64,000 nt of DNA from Hemileia vastatrix (lineage: Eukaryota > Basidiomycota > Pucciniomycetes > Pucciniales > Zaghouaniaceae): positions 2,268,501-2,332,500 of the forward strand of contig JASXTE010000001.1 in assembly GCA_030280995.1 (NCBI GenBank), given 5' to 3'. Every line of letters begins with the position of its first letter. Position 1 is the first letter of the stretch. The notes beneath the pieces are model-generated. The model saw only the letters and a list, made by a program, of their open reading frames with translations. It was not told the origin of the DNA and made no database searches. The translations under genes and the position numbers were made by a program. Positions 11,211 to 21,419 of the stretch are shown piece by piece.

Positions 11211-12394
11211 ATGGCTTCTGGAACCTCTTTCTCTAGTGGTGGTAGTGGTACTGTTGGTGCTTCTGAGGATGGTAATCCTCCTATTTATGTTAGGCCTTCT
11301 GTCAGGATCAAGTCCTGGAAGGGGCCTATGTTTATGGGGGAGGATGTGAAGTTGTTTCTGGAGATGGTTGAGGCTGCTGTAAATGTTAATGGTGTTTCTC
11401 ACTTGGACATGGTGAAGCAAGTCATCTTTTATATTGGTGACAGGGCTCTGGCGAAGGAAATTGCTGCTATGGAGGGTTATAGGAGGAAATATTGGAAAAA
11501 GTTGTGTCTGCAGATGACAGACAGGTGGGGATCCAGGTACTCTATGGTGGATCTCAATATGATTGCAAGTGAATGGCAATCTTATAGAGGTGTGGACCAC
11601 CTCCATACTTATAGGAAGTTTCTGGATCAGTTGGAGCCAGTGGTGGATTATTTAGTGGATATGCAGGAGTTGGAGAGTACTGAATCTGCAAGGGATATCT
11701 TCTGGTCCTCTCTGGCTAGGAGCTTCAGAATTGATGCATTGAAGGAGCTGGAAAGGAAGGATAAAATGAAGATTCTTCCTAATGGGAATCAGAAATTGGC
11801 TTCTCTTTCTGGGGTGAAGGAGTTTGTGGAGGGTCATCTGAAACTTTTGGCAGTAGATTCTTGCCAGGAAGCTAGCACCAATTATGTTAGCAAGGTTAGT
11901 GAGGTTTCGCTGATCATGTGGAGGAATCTAGGAAGAAGAAAAGTGTGAACAAGGGAAAGTCTCCTGAGAAGCCTAAAGAGGTTGATCTTGTTGTGGAGCA
12001 GTTGGCTGATCTGACAAAAAAGCTACATATTTTTGTTCAGGAGGCTCAGAAGGCCAATAAGGCTCCTTCTCAGCCTAGAGATTTTGATAGGAGGTTTGGT
12101 AGGAGTGATCCTTGGGTCTTCTCTTATTGCAGCAGAAAGGGCCACAAGTCCAATGATTTTTGGGCACTGAATAGGGATGTGTCTGAAGGAAAGGTGGAAT
12201 TTGATGGGAAAGTGTTCAAGCTCCCAGATGGTTCTTTTGTTAATCCTAATGATGGTCAGGCTCCAGTGGAATTGGTGAGGAGGAGACATAATTTCAACTC
12301 AAGGAGGCCAAGATTTGATGAGTTACCTAATGAGGTTTCTTCTTCTGTTAAAGGTGGAGATGATGGCAAGGGAAAGGGAAAGGAGGCTAATTGA
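11211..12394 (+). pseudogene. gag of element B
   Basis: I chose ATG at 11211 (context ACCATGG) rather than the in-frame ATG at 11175, because it follows the leader more naturally. The N-terminal region is Ser/Gly-rich. A capsid-like part follows: FMGEDVKLFLEMVEAA, then DMVKQVIFYIGD, MEGYRRKYWKKL and later RKFLDQLEPVVDYL. A frameshift near 11905-11945 moves the frame, and the rest continues from 11918 to a TGA at 12394. The zinc knuckle is reduced to YCSRKGHKSNDFW near 12127-12165, with the first and last cysteines lost. The protein would form the particle shell and bind RNA. Organisation matches A's gag. Confidence 0.75.
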
Positions 12395-12550
12395 GTCTCA
12401 TTTACATCTTCCTTTGGTGGTTTGGAGTTGTATTCTTGTGGCAGAAAGTCAAGTGGGGAATGCTTGGCTGGTGTGTATTATGTGGAAGCAGGAAAGGTGG
12501 GAAGGCCTTAGAGCAGTTCTCAGGACCAACCAAAGCCTAAGACTTCAAAG

Positions 12551-13612
12551 GTGGATCCTAATCTGAGTGCAGCTAGGAAGAAGTACAGCAAAGAGGAGCT
12601 GTACAAGATGCAGAAGGGGACTGCTGATATGAGCCCTCCTAGTTTTGGTGCATTGGACATTAATAGTGAGCCAATGCCTATAGATGTTGATTCTGACTCT
12701 GAGGAATATTTCCCTTTGGATTCATTACCAAAGCCTGCTGGACTTAGAGGTTCTGGTGAGGGATCTGGTTTTATTCCTGTTAATGGAAAATCTGTTGGTG
12801 GTTCTGGTCCTCAGGAATCTTCTAGTACCAAAGTTGTGAAGCAAAGAGCTCACTTTGAGAGGCTGGTGGTCTCTGGCCAAGTTAATGTTATGGGCTCTGT
12901 CCTGGAAACAATGAATCAGGGTCAGTTTTCCATTAATTATGGGGACTTGTATGCTATCAGTCCTGGGTTGGCTGATAGGCAGAAAATGTTGTTGACCAGC
13001 AGAAGGGTTTCTTCTGGGGAGGAAGAATACATTTGTGATTCTGCTTAAAAATTTGGAGAGGGGTTGGAAACTAACTTTTCTGCACCTCTGAGTTATGTCA
13101 ATGTCACTCTGAATGGCAGAGAGGCTAGGGCATTGGTGGATTCAGGTTCTCAGATTAACCTGATTTCCTTGTTTGAGGCTACTCATCTGGGCCTCCCCAT
13201 CAAAAAAAGTATTGGTGGAAATTTAAGAGGGATTGGTGGCCATGTCACTGAATTGGTTGGAAAATCTGATTTTGTGAAGTTAGATGTTGATGGAGCCTCA
13301 GGGAAGGCTCATTTTTATATTTCCAAAGGAACAGTAAAAGCTGTTTTGGGTGGCCCATTCTTGATGGATTTTCAAGCAAGAATTGGTTATTAGTTTGATG
13401 TCGGAATTAGTTTGGAGTTGACTGGTGAAGATGAGAGGAGACTTTGCATGAGGTTATCATCTCCTGGAGAGGATGGTTGGGAGACCAGGCCTGGTTTGTC
13501 TTCAATGTGCCAGTGCATGGATTGTTGTAGGAGAAGAAGAGAAGTGGGTGCCACCTCTGGTTTTTTGGAGTGTGGCTCAGGCTCTAGTGAGAGTCTTTAT
13601 TTTTTAGAGTGA
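12551..13612 (+). pseudogene. Aspartic protease region of element B
   Basis: The segment from 12551 is a linker with acidic and Gly/Ser-rich stretches. After a TAA at 13046 comes the retropepsin core: ARALVDSGSQINLI (near 13126-13165), a GIGG flap segment and VLGGPFLMDFQ near 13342-13375. The catalytic DSG triad is intact, but in-frame stops at 13046 and 13391 break the frame. It lines up with A's protease at 7445-8116. Activity of this copy is not expected. Confidence 0.75.
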
Positions 13613-13839
13613 TGAGTGCTGATTGCCCAAGTGCTACAACCTCTCCCCAAGATGAGGAAATCCCAGGTTGTAGTAGGTCAGCTCCCTTGGAGATATACCA
13701 AGTGGATTTTCAACTTTCTCTTTCTAATTTTTCTCTTCTCTGCAAGTATTCTTCATGTTTTTTTCAAGTATCTGTTCTCTCTCAAGACTTTCAATTTTTT
13801 TAATTCAAGTTCAAAAAAGAAGATTGGTTATATATCTTT

Positions 13840-14455
13840 ATTGAAAGATATGCGGAAAATCTGTGGGGTGGTGAGATTGGGGTCTAAAATTAAGTTCTCC
13901 CAATTGTGCACCGCTAGGGTTTCTTCTATGCCTTTCAAAAACATTACCTTGGCCATGTCTGTGAGCATTGGGGAAACCCCTGGTTATTTTTGTAGGATAG
14001 AAGAAAACTCAAGAAAAGAAAATTAAAATTTCAAGATAATTGAAGAAAACCAAGAAAAAAAATCTGAATTTAATCAAGAAAGAAGAAAAGAATTATATTT
14101 TATGAAGATTATCAAGATCAATTTTTGGGCCTCCAGCTTGAGGTTAAACTGCACAAATTTTTGAAGAAAGAAGATCAGAAAAATCAATTTTTGGGCCTTT
14201 GGCATGAGGATAAACTGCAAAATTTTAGAGGATGTGATTCAGAAGATGAATCAAGATTTGAAGATTTAGAAGATGGAAGTGAGGATGAAGATTTGGAATT
14301 GTGGAAAGGTTTTGGAGTGGTGATATTGGGGAATAAAAGTAAGTCCTCCCGATTTTGCACCTCTAGGGTTTCTTCTACATCTTTCAAAAACATTAACTTG
14401 GCCACACATGTGAGAAATGGGGAAACCCTTGGTTTTTGTTCCAGGTCTGGTGGTG
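13840..14455. repeat. Diverged direct duplication before RT of element B
   Basis: About 150 bp at 13850-14000 recurs at 14310-14455; shared blocks include CTAGGGTTTCTTCTA, TTTCAAAAACATTA and GGGGAAACCC. A shorter tandem pair, with TTTTTGGGCCT and GAGG-TAAACTGCA blocks, lies at 14119-14162 and 14183-14225. In A the matching pre-RT segment (about 8200-8320) is single. Confidence 0.7.
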
Positions 14456-15600
14456 AAGACATCCTGAAGATCCCTCAAGTTAAAGGTGGAGCTGAAAAGT
14501 ATAAGAAGGTAGCGCAGAAGAGTAGAACTTTCAATGAGCCTATTCCTGTAGGTTTGAATCCTCCTTTGAAGAGACCTTCTTTGTCAAGAGATCCGTACTG
14601 TACTCCTCTGGTAAAGAATCCTCCTGATTTTGTGGAAACTGGTAGGGTGACTGTGGAAAGGTTGAAAGTTGTTAATTTTGGTCCTGATGGGTGTTTGTCT
14701 GATGAGGAAAAGAAGTTGTTTTTCCATGTTATTGTGCTGAGGGAGAAAGTGTTGGCATTTGTTGACAAGGAAAGGGGTGTGTTGAAACACTTTTATGGGG
14801 AAACTTACTTGATTCCTGTGGTTTGTCACAAACCTTGGCAAATCAAACATATTCCTATCCCAGCTGCTATTAGGGATGATTTTTTAGAGATTGTTAGGGA
14901 AAGATTTAGGACTGGTTTATACAAACAATACACATCTAGCTACTCAAGTCCAGTTTTCTGTGTGAAGAAGCAGAATGGGAAGCTGAGGGTGGTGCATGAT
15001 ATTAGGGCCTTAAATAGAGTCACTATCAAGGATGCTGGGATGCCGCCAAGTGCAAAGGACTTTGTGGAAGCTTTTGCGGGAAGGGTGTGTTATGCTTTGG
15101 GAGATATTATGGGTGGTTATGATGAAAGGGAGCTTCACACTGATTCCCAGCCACTTACAAAATTTGAGACTCCTCTGAGAAGATTTGATCTCACTATGTT
15201 TCCTCAAGGAGCAACCAGTTTAGTAGCAGTATATCAAGAAAAAATGGCTTAGATTTTACAGGATGAGGTCCCTACTCATGATGGTATTTTTATTGGTGAT
15301 GGTGGAATCAAATGACCCTCCAATGATTATGTAAATGCAGTGCTGAAGGAGAACCCAAGTATAAGGAGATTTGTTTGGGAATATGCAATTAATCTAGAGA
15401 GAGTATTGTTTAGGATTGAAGAGGCTGGTTTGACCATTTATTGGGTCAAAGATTTGTTGTTGTTTCCTGCTCTGGAAATTCTGGGTCATGTTGCATGTAA
15501 GGAGGGAAGGATTATGGCAAAGATAAACGTTAATAAAACTCAGTCATGGCCAAGGCTTAAGAATACTACTGAAGTCAGGGGATTTATAGGAGAGGTTTTA
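14125..15600 (+). pseudogene. Reverse transcriptase of element B, truncated
   Basis: The frame runs open from 14125 to a TAG at 15250-15252, and continues after a further TGA at about 15313-15315. Motifs are RTGLYKQYTSSYSSPVFCVK, then LRVVHDIRALNRVTIKDAG, GDIMGGYDEREL, FETPL and PQGATSLVAVYQ. The catalytic motif reads FIGDGGIK near 15286-15310, so the first of the two catalytic aspartates is Gly. After GHVACKEGRI and a WPRLKNTTEVRGFIG block, homology to pol stops abruptly at about 15595, and a 22-bp minisatellite-like motif begins. RNase H and integrase are missing. The active-site change and the stops make this copy inactive. Confidence 0.82.
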
Positions 15601-15880
15601 GTCCTCTATGACTTTAAACTGGAAATCATTTTGGTCTTCAAGTGCTGGACTCTTCACGCTAATTGGTTTTAGCTTATTGTGTTGGATGTTACATTTTTGT
15701 TAGAAGGTAACCAGGGGGGGCTTATAGATTTTATTTTGGAAAGTGTGGGGGTAAATGATGAGCTGGCTACTCTGTAGAACAGTTACCCCATAATATCTGT
15801 TTCAAGTATTTTGTTTGTCCTGGTTGAATCCTAGTTCTGGTTTTTTGTTATTCAGGTTTCAAGTCCACTATGAATTTAAA
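15598..15880. repeat. Direct repeat, copy 1, at the pol breakpoint of B
   Basis: About 280 bp that aligns loosely with 18540-18825. The best-kept core is a TGTGGGGGTAA start followed by TGATGAGCTGGCT and ending GTTACCCCA (about 15733-15786). A single ACTTTAAACTGG motif stands at each end. The repeat pair encloses the first antisense gene of B. Confidence 0.65.
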
Positions 15881-16168
15881 CTGGCTTACTGGCTTGGAAT
15901 GGCTTCTTTGGTCTAATTGGTTTAATTGTGGATCTTTGGTGGTCTCCCATCATTCTTACTTATTGTAGGGAGCCAACCCAGTTATCATTTCCTTAGACTG
16001 GACTTTCTATGTAGCCAGACATTTTTCTTTTTCTTTTCTTTAACTTTTGTTTCTATAATTGTGTTAGATAGTTGTTTTAGATTATTTTCTTTTTTCTCTT
16101 TTTTTCTTTCAATTTTTTATGAGGGTTATTAGGATATAAAAGCAGAAAAATTACAAATTATATTATAT

Positions 16169-16455
16169 GGTGTCACCACGTCAGGGTCACCTGGATGTGG
16201 GCAAGCATTGGTAGGGAAAGGCTCATCAATTGGCTGGGCGATGCTATTTTCTTTTTTATCTCTATCTCATTTTTTATTATTTTCTTTTATTTCTATTTAT
16301 TTCATCTTTTCCTTATTGATACTATTTTGCTTAATTTAATTTTTTATCTTAATTCATTTAAAAATTATTTAAAGGTGTATCTACGTCAAGGTGCACTTGG
16401 ATGTGGGTAAGGTATCAGAAGGTCAGCTCATCAATTGGCTGGGGTATACCATTTG
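16169..16455. repeat. Two 80-bp direct repeats, 205 bp apart
   Basis: The segments 16169-16255 and 16374-16455 share GGTGT, ACGTCA-GGT, GGATGTGGG and GCTCATCAATTGGCTGGG. The DNA between them is T-rich. No coding potential is seen. They lie downstream of the first antisense gene (its 3' side), in a non-coding block of B. Confidence 0.7.
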
Positions 16456-16574
16456 TAATTATTATTCATCTCATCTTATTATTATTCATTTCATTTTAAT
16501 TTCTCAGCTCTGATATTTTTTTGGGAAATTTTGTTTAATTATTTTCAAGTTTTTTTAGTATGTTAGTAGTTTAA

Positions 16575-16692
16575 ATAAAAAAATATAAAATATAAAATAT
16601 AAAATATAAAAAGTAAGAAATAACAATAAAAAATAAAAATAAAAAATAAAAATAAAAATAAAAAAATTATATATATATCTATCTATCTGCTA
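16575..16692. repeat. AT microsatellites
   Basis: Runs of AAAATAT units (about 16578-16610) and AAAAAT units (about 16630-16665) are followed by short TA and TATC runs. Non-coding. Confidence 0.8.
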
Positions 16693-16742
16693 ATTATCAT
16701 TGTTCTCTCTATTTAGTGAATTATTAATTTCTTTTTTTTACT

Positions 16743-18294
16743 TTAATGTCTGGAAGAAGAAGCCTCCGGTGGTTGGTCTGTATTATGGTGGCATTTTTGC
16801 TTTTTGTTAGGATTGGAGGAAGAGCTGTGTTCTTTGTGGTGTAGGCATCTGGAAAGAGTATATGGGTTATAATGGTCAGGAATTGGATTAGAAGGTAAAT
16901 TTTGGGAAGAACTGGAAGAAGCGGGGATAGAGTGTTGGAAGTTGTGCTTGATTATTCTATACATCTTCCAGTGGTCATCAAGGAGCTTTTTTCTCAGATT
17001 CTTTTCAAATTCATTCAACAGACCATGAAGAGCAAAGGCCTTAAGCATGTTAGAGCACATCATGCTTAGGTGTTGTTTCATGTTGGCATAATCCAGCGTT
17101 AAGGTAGTTTCTAGAGGTTGGCTGATCCCAATTGCAGTTTCAGGAGGCAGGGTTCCAACTAAACAGAAGAATTGGATCAGTAATTTTTCTCTGTTAAAGA
17201 AATTGGATTTATTAATTTGGTACTTACAGATTGGGAGCTCATAAAATTTGTAAGCCGCTGGGATTTGGGCTTTTGCAGAATTATGAATGCATGTTGTAGG
17301 AGGATCAACCATATGGAGGTATGGATTCTCATGATCATTCTCTAAATGGTGTTGAGAAGATGGACTAGAAGAAGGACGTTCCTGTGGCCTGGTTTGAGCG
17401 GCAGGGCTGCTGTTGTTGTTGTTGATATTATTGCTTGGCCCAGTTGGGTTGGGTACTGGTGGTGGAGTGCCAGGTTGGTTGTAGGATGGACCAGGAGAAG
17501 GTGAGCTGGAAGCTGATTGGGATCTTCTGTATGAAGATCTGGAAGAAATGGAACTTTCAGAGGAGTAATTGGCTGGTAGAGGAGAGGTGTAATTAACTCT
17601 TCTTGATTGAGAGGGGGAATTTTGTTTGGGAGCAGTTTTGGGTGCTCTGGTTCCTTCTTGAGGTCCTTTTGCAGTTCTTCTAGAAGTTTTAGAGTTTTTG
17701 GTAATTTTTGAAGAAGAAATATTTGTGCAAATTTCTCTGTGAGCACTAGGAGGTTGTTGCATGGAGTTGTTGCTGTTTACTGGTGGATTTTGGCTGTTTT
17801 CTGGCTGGATTTGGCCGTTTTGCTTAATTTCTACTTCCTAGAAAGGCAGGCGGGAGGGCATCCTGGACGTATTCTACCAGCCTGGGAGATTATTTTGAAG
17901 CTGTTTTAGCCATATTTTATGAGATAAAGGCTATTTCTTGGGATGATAGGGCAGGTCTATTGGAGAGAGTTCTGGGGATGGAGTGGCATGATCTTCTGGA
18001 TGGAGCTAAAGATAGAGAAGAGGAAGCAGGACCTAGTTCTAGGGATCTGGTAGGAGATCTAGAGGTGTATTTGTGTGAAGTTGAAGGTAATTGTATAGGA
18101 TAATTGGGGTTTCTATCACACTTTTTCTTTTTGTAGTTGCAAGAATCACAGGCCGTGCTGTAGAGTTTGGCTTCAGGAGTTGGAAGAGTGAAGGTGCAAT
18201 GTCTGCACATGTGGATACACTGTTTGCAAGCATAGTCCTTGGTAGCAGTGAAACAAGGAAGGTCTGATGGGTCAAAATATGGGCATCCAGCCAT
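16743..18294 (-). CDS. Antisense cysteine-rich gene 1 of element B (zinc-cluster-like)
   Basis: On the strand opposite to pol, an ORF starts with MAGCPYFDPSDLP at 18294. It carries a cysteine module: CKQC-x3-CRHC, then CDSC followed by NYKKKKC. This resembles the two halves of a fungal Zn2Cys6 binuclear cluster but with different spacing. The first ORF ends at 17917, and a second open stretch (17762-16743) has Ser/Pro-rich low complexity, then VGTLPPETAIGIS and a helical part with FEKNLRKKLLDDHWKMYRI. A GT..AG intron of 69 nt fits 17227-17159. How 17917 joins 17762 is unclear (intron or decay). It is convergent with pol, like the antisense genes of A and E. Function unknown; DNA or RNA binding is only an inference from the cysteine module. 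Confidence 0.6.
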
Positions 18295-18426
18295 TATCTG
18301 TGATGGGACAACAATGAAGAGAAAAGAGATAAAAGAAAATTTTTTATCAGTGATGTGTAGATGATGAATAGAAAGTGGAAGTTTAGTATGGTGGTTACAG
18401 AGTATTGGGAATGAAATTGGCTTGTC

Positions 18427-18434
18427 CTTTTATG
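18427..18434 (-). promoter_or_regulatory. TATA-like box for antisense gene 1 of B
   Basis: On the minus strand GCATAAAAGG lies about 135 bp upstream of the ATG at 18294. The distance is close to that of the TATA box of antisense gene 2 of A (about 145 bp). Assignment is by position and sequence only. Confidence 0.45.
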
Positions 18435-18439
18435 CAAAG

Positions 18440-18911
18440 TGTGAAAGTCTGTCAAGACTTTAAACTAAACACTGTGGTAAGTCCATCAAGACTTTAAACT
18501 GAAAACTGTGGTCAGTCCATAAAGACTTTAAACTGAAAAAAGGTATAGCCCCCCAAGACTATAAACTGAGGATGGTTTGATGGTTGAGTCCTTCAGGACT
18601 ATATACTGATAATGTGATGTGTGTGTAATTCTGGCAGAGGGCATCCAAAGGGGGAGTCTCTGAATTTAGTTAAGGCAAGTGTGGGGGTAACTGATGAGCT
18701 GGCTTCTTTGTAGAACGGTTACCCCAGAATGTTAGTTTATTTTTTTGGTCCTTAATTGTTTGATCTCTGGTTCTGTCTTTATGATTTAGGTTTTGAGTCC
18801 CCCAAGACTATAAACTGAGGGTTTTTGAGTTCCCAAAGACTATAAAATGAGGGCTGTTAGTCCCCCAAGACTTAAAACTGAGGATGAGTCCCTCAAGACT
18901 TTAAACTGAGG
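18440..18911. repeat. 22-bp minisatellite (AGTCC..CAAGACT..AAACTGAG) and repeat copy 2
   Basis: At least nine copies of a 22-24 bp unit, core AAGACTTTAAACTGA or AAGACTATAAACTGA, in two clusters (18445-18615 and 18795-18911) with 10-20 bp spacers. Between the clusters is the second copy of the direct repeat (about 18640-18790), containing a perfect 8-bp inverted pair GGGGTAAC (18684-18691) and GTTACCCC (18718-18725). The spacers are not unique sequences of constant length, so this is not a CRISPR array. It lies between the two antisense genes of B. Confidence 0.75.
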
Positions 18912-19228
18912 AGTTTTTACTTTATTTTATTTCTAAGTCAAGAATTTCAGGCAAGAATCAATTACAGTAGAGAATCAAGAGATGAAACAAAGTGTTCAGC
19001 ATTAGTATTGAGCTGGTGGATGAGGTATCTTCTTTTCTTAATTTCCTGTGGATCTTTGGCAGGAGTGGATTGGAAGTAGTTTAGAATGAGATGTTTTTGT
19101 TGAGAAGAGTGTTGTTTGAATTTGTCCTTGATAGTGAAAATTTATTGGGTGGTGGTGTTTCAATGGTTCCCACATTGTCATAATAACTGTCTGGATGGGA
19201 ATGTACTGGAAATTCAGCAGCTTAAATT

Positions 19229-19552
19229 TCAGTATGGAGAAGCATTGGTTTTACCATCAGAAGGACCAGGTATGGTAGAGCTAGTGGCTGTAGTGGTGTT
19301 GGCACTCTTTTTGGAAGGGTTTAACTTGTTGATTAATCTGGGTATCAAGATGGAAGGCCTAGATCTTTTGGTTTTGCTGGAAGAAGGACCAGGTTGAGGG
19401 GGAGGTGAATCTGTTTCAGATGATAATGGACCAGGAATGGAGAAGGATTTTTTTCTGGAATAGCAGGCATCACAAGCAGTTCTGTATGAATGAATTGGTG
19501 GTGATATAGTGCAGATGAGGTTATGGTCAATACAGTATTGACAGGGACCCAT
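19229..19552 (-). CDS. Antisense cysteine-rich gene 2 of element B (partial)
   Basis: The likely start is ATG at 19552 (MGPCQYC); an upstream in-frame ATG at 19642 falls in the LTR. It begins with CQYCIDHNLIC, then RTACDACYSRKKSF, where the last cysteine expected by comparison with the other copies is Ser or Phe. A Ser/Pro/Lys-rich tail follows to a stop at 19229. The spacing C-x2-C-x6-C and C-x2-C resembles the N-terminal module of the other antisense genes. A GTAAAA donor-like site near the end suggests a further exon that I could not place. It sits directly upstream of the polypurine tract and 3' LTR, opposite to pol. Function unknown. Confidence 0.5.
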   Translation of the reverse strand: MGPCQYCIDHNLICTISPPIHSYRTACDACYSRKKSFSIPGPLSSETDSPPPQPGPSSSKTKRSRPSILIPRLINKLNPSKKSANTTTATSSTIPGPSDGKTNASPY

Positions 19553-19623
19553 TTCAGAGATGGATTTTGAAAAATGTGTGAACATGGTGGTTTTGGTGAA
19601 GGAGAATAGGGAAATTCTCAATT

Positions 19624-19633
19624 GGAGGGAGGA
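19624..19633 (+). promoter_or_regulatory. Polypurine tract of element B
   Basis: GGAGGGAGGA directly precedes the 3' LTR, which starts TGTGGT. The same GAGGGAGGA plus TGTGGT junction occurs in element A at 25171-25185. Confidence 0.8.
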
Positions 19634-20701
19634 TGTGGTCATCCAACATTGGAAGAGGCTTTGTTGGTCTGTTTGGTGCTGTTTTGGTATGTCTTAATTG
19701 ACATTGGTTGAACAATTGGGTGTTTTTCTGGTTTTATTCAGTGAATATTGGGACTATGTGAATGTGGTTTCTACCATTGGATAGCCCTGGTTTCTCTCTA
19801 TATTTTATGTCTTGATTAAATTTTTAATATTCTAAGTTTTAAGGAGTAATTTGCTCATTTTTCATTTCTAAAAGATAGCTGTTTAAGTTTGTTTTTTGTG
19901 TTTTGGGGGCTAGCCTTAAGTCTTAGGTTTAAGTGCTTAGTACCATTAAGTAGAGCTAATTTGGCTCTATATTTTATGTCACAATGTTTTCATAGCTTAA
20001 TTTTGTGTTTTAATCATTTTAGTGGTCATGGTGAATTTTTCTAAGTATTTTAGGCTTTGTTGAAGGTTTTTGGTGGTTTTCTGGCTGCTTCTAGGCGGGC
20101 CACCTGCCTTGGTTATAGAAGGCTTAGGAGCGCTTCTAGAGGGCTTTTATTCAATTTGGCTGCCAAAAAGCACCAAATTTATTGCTGTGCATGGATTTTT
20201 TAGATAGTGGTCTGTGTGTACATACTGAATAAGACAGTGTGGGGCAACTCTAATTATCATACAACCATCTGGAGCTGATATCATTGTTTCTCACTCATTT
20301 TTTACTGTTTTTTTGGCCACAATTGGTTGTGTTTGTTGCAAGGTTAGTTCTTCATTTATCTCAACTTTGGCAACTGGTTTCTCTGGTGTAGCTTTGCAAC
20401 CTGCATCAAGTATTATTGCTGTTTTCTGTGTAACAAGTGCACAGTGTTTTGTTTTTCTGGTGTGGATCTTTCTGCATTTAAGGTTTCTGGTTCTTTGGCT
20501 CTCAGTGGTCTGCTATTTGCTACTGTCTTGACTTGTCAAGCAGTCAAGAAGTGTGTTGGAAGAGGTATAGTAATAGTCTCTAATTTGCTGTAGCAAATAA
20601 ATCTCACCTGGTCTTTCTCAAAGGGACAAGGGTTTTTCTCTCCAGTTTTACTCCAACTCCCTTGGTCAAGGCCTATAGCAAGTACTATAGGATTGTCTAT
20701 A
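19634..20701 (+). repeat. 3' LTR of element B
   Basis: The 1068-bp copy begins TGTGGTCATCC and ends GTCTATA; the expected ACA end carries a C-to-T change. It is followed by GCAC, the target duplication partner of GCGC at 10027-10030. Confidence 0.9.
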
Positions 20702-20705
20702 GCAC

Positions 20706-21269
20706 TTAACAAGGAAAGAGGTTGTTTGGGATTGGACAGAGGAATCCAAAGAGTCATTTGAGTTATTAAAAAGGATTGTAGGAAAATATATCCTTTTGAA
20801 AAGATTGGAATATGGACCAGGTGCTGGGAAAATTACTCTAGCAATGGACTCTAGTGTGTCTGCAGTAGGCGCAGCTTTGATGCAGGAGGATGAGGAAGGT
20901 AATGACAGAACTGTCCTTTACGAATATAAGACTTTTACTAAAGTGGAGCCTAGTTACTCTCAGTCTAAGCTGGAGCTATGCGGAGTAGCGAAGATGCTTA
21001 AGAAGCTACTGTGGATGCTTTGGGGGAAACATTTTGAGTGGCAGGTTGATGCACTATTGTTGACGCAAATAATTAGTAGGCCAAGTTTTCCAGATGCGCC
21101 CATGACTAGGTGGGTGGTTCAGATTAATTCATATTCTTTTGACTTAGTGCATAAGCCAAGGAAGTCTTTCACAATGCCAGATTCGTTATCCAGAAGGCCA
21201 TTGTGTGAAGAAGACTCAGAAGCCAAGGAATTTGAAGAAGATAAAAGATGGGTAAACAGGATAGATTAA
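20706..21269 (+). pseudogene. RNase H of element A (resumes after B)
   Basis: The A pol frame resumes here. Joined to 10030 it reads through in frame, from SPLRR into LTRKEVVWDWTEES, the usual link between RT and RNase H. The RNase H core has AMDSSVSAVGAALMQED (first catalytic Asp) near 20836-20886, KLELCGVAKMLK, and a C-terminal DSLSRRP block near 21178-21200. In this stretch only the element B insertion interrupts the frame. A stop follows at 21267-21269. RNase H removes the RNA strand during reverse transcription. Confidence 0.85.
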
Positions 21270-21419
21270 TGTTATGAAGGATTTGATAGAAGCATCCACA
21301 AAGACAATAAACAAGGTGATTATCACACAAAGGATGTTTGTAGCAAAGGTAGTCTGAAGCTTGATTTAGGTTATGTGAAAGTTAATTCAGCAACAAGGAG
21401 TGCACTGGACAAGACAGCG

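Larger units (their letters stand above)
10031..20701 (+). mobile_element. Ty3/gypsy element B, nested in A, lacking RNase H and integrase
   Basis: The LTRs are 10031-11103 and 19634-20701. The flanking 4-bp repeats are GCGC (10027-10030) and GCAC (20702-20705); the one difference is a CpG-to-CpA change. B has a Lys-type primer-binding site, gag, protease and RT, then non-coding DNA with repeats, two antisense cysteine-rich genes and a polypurine tract. No RNase H or integrase motif follows the RT, which stops at about 15595. B is therefore a deletion derivative or a non-autonomous form. Its start and end motifs and its antisense genes match the plan of A. Confidence 0.88.

Noticed and set aside
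18440..18911. CRISPR-like array
   Set aside because: The repeats are 22-24 bp but imperfect, the spacers are short, variable and repetitive, and no cas genes are near. The genome is eukaryotic.
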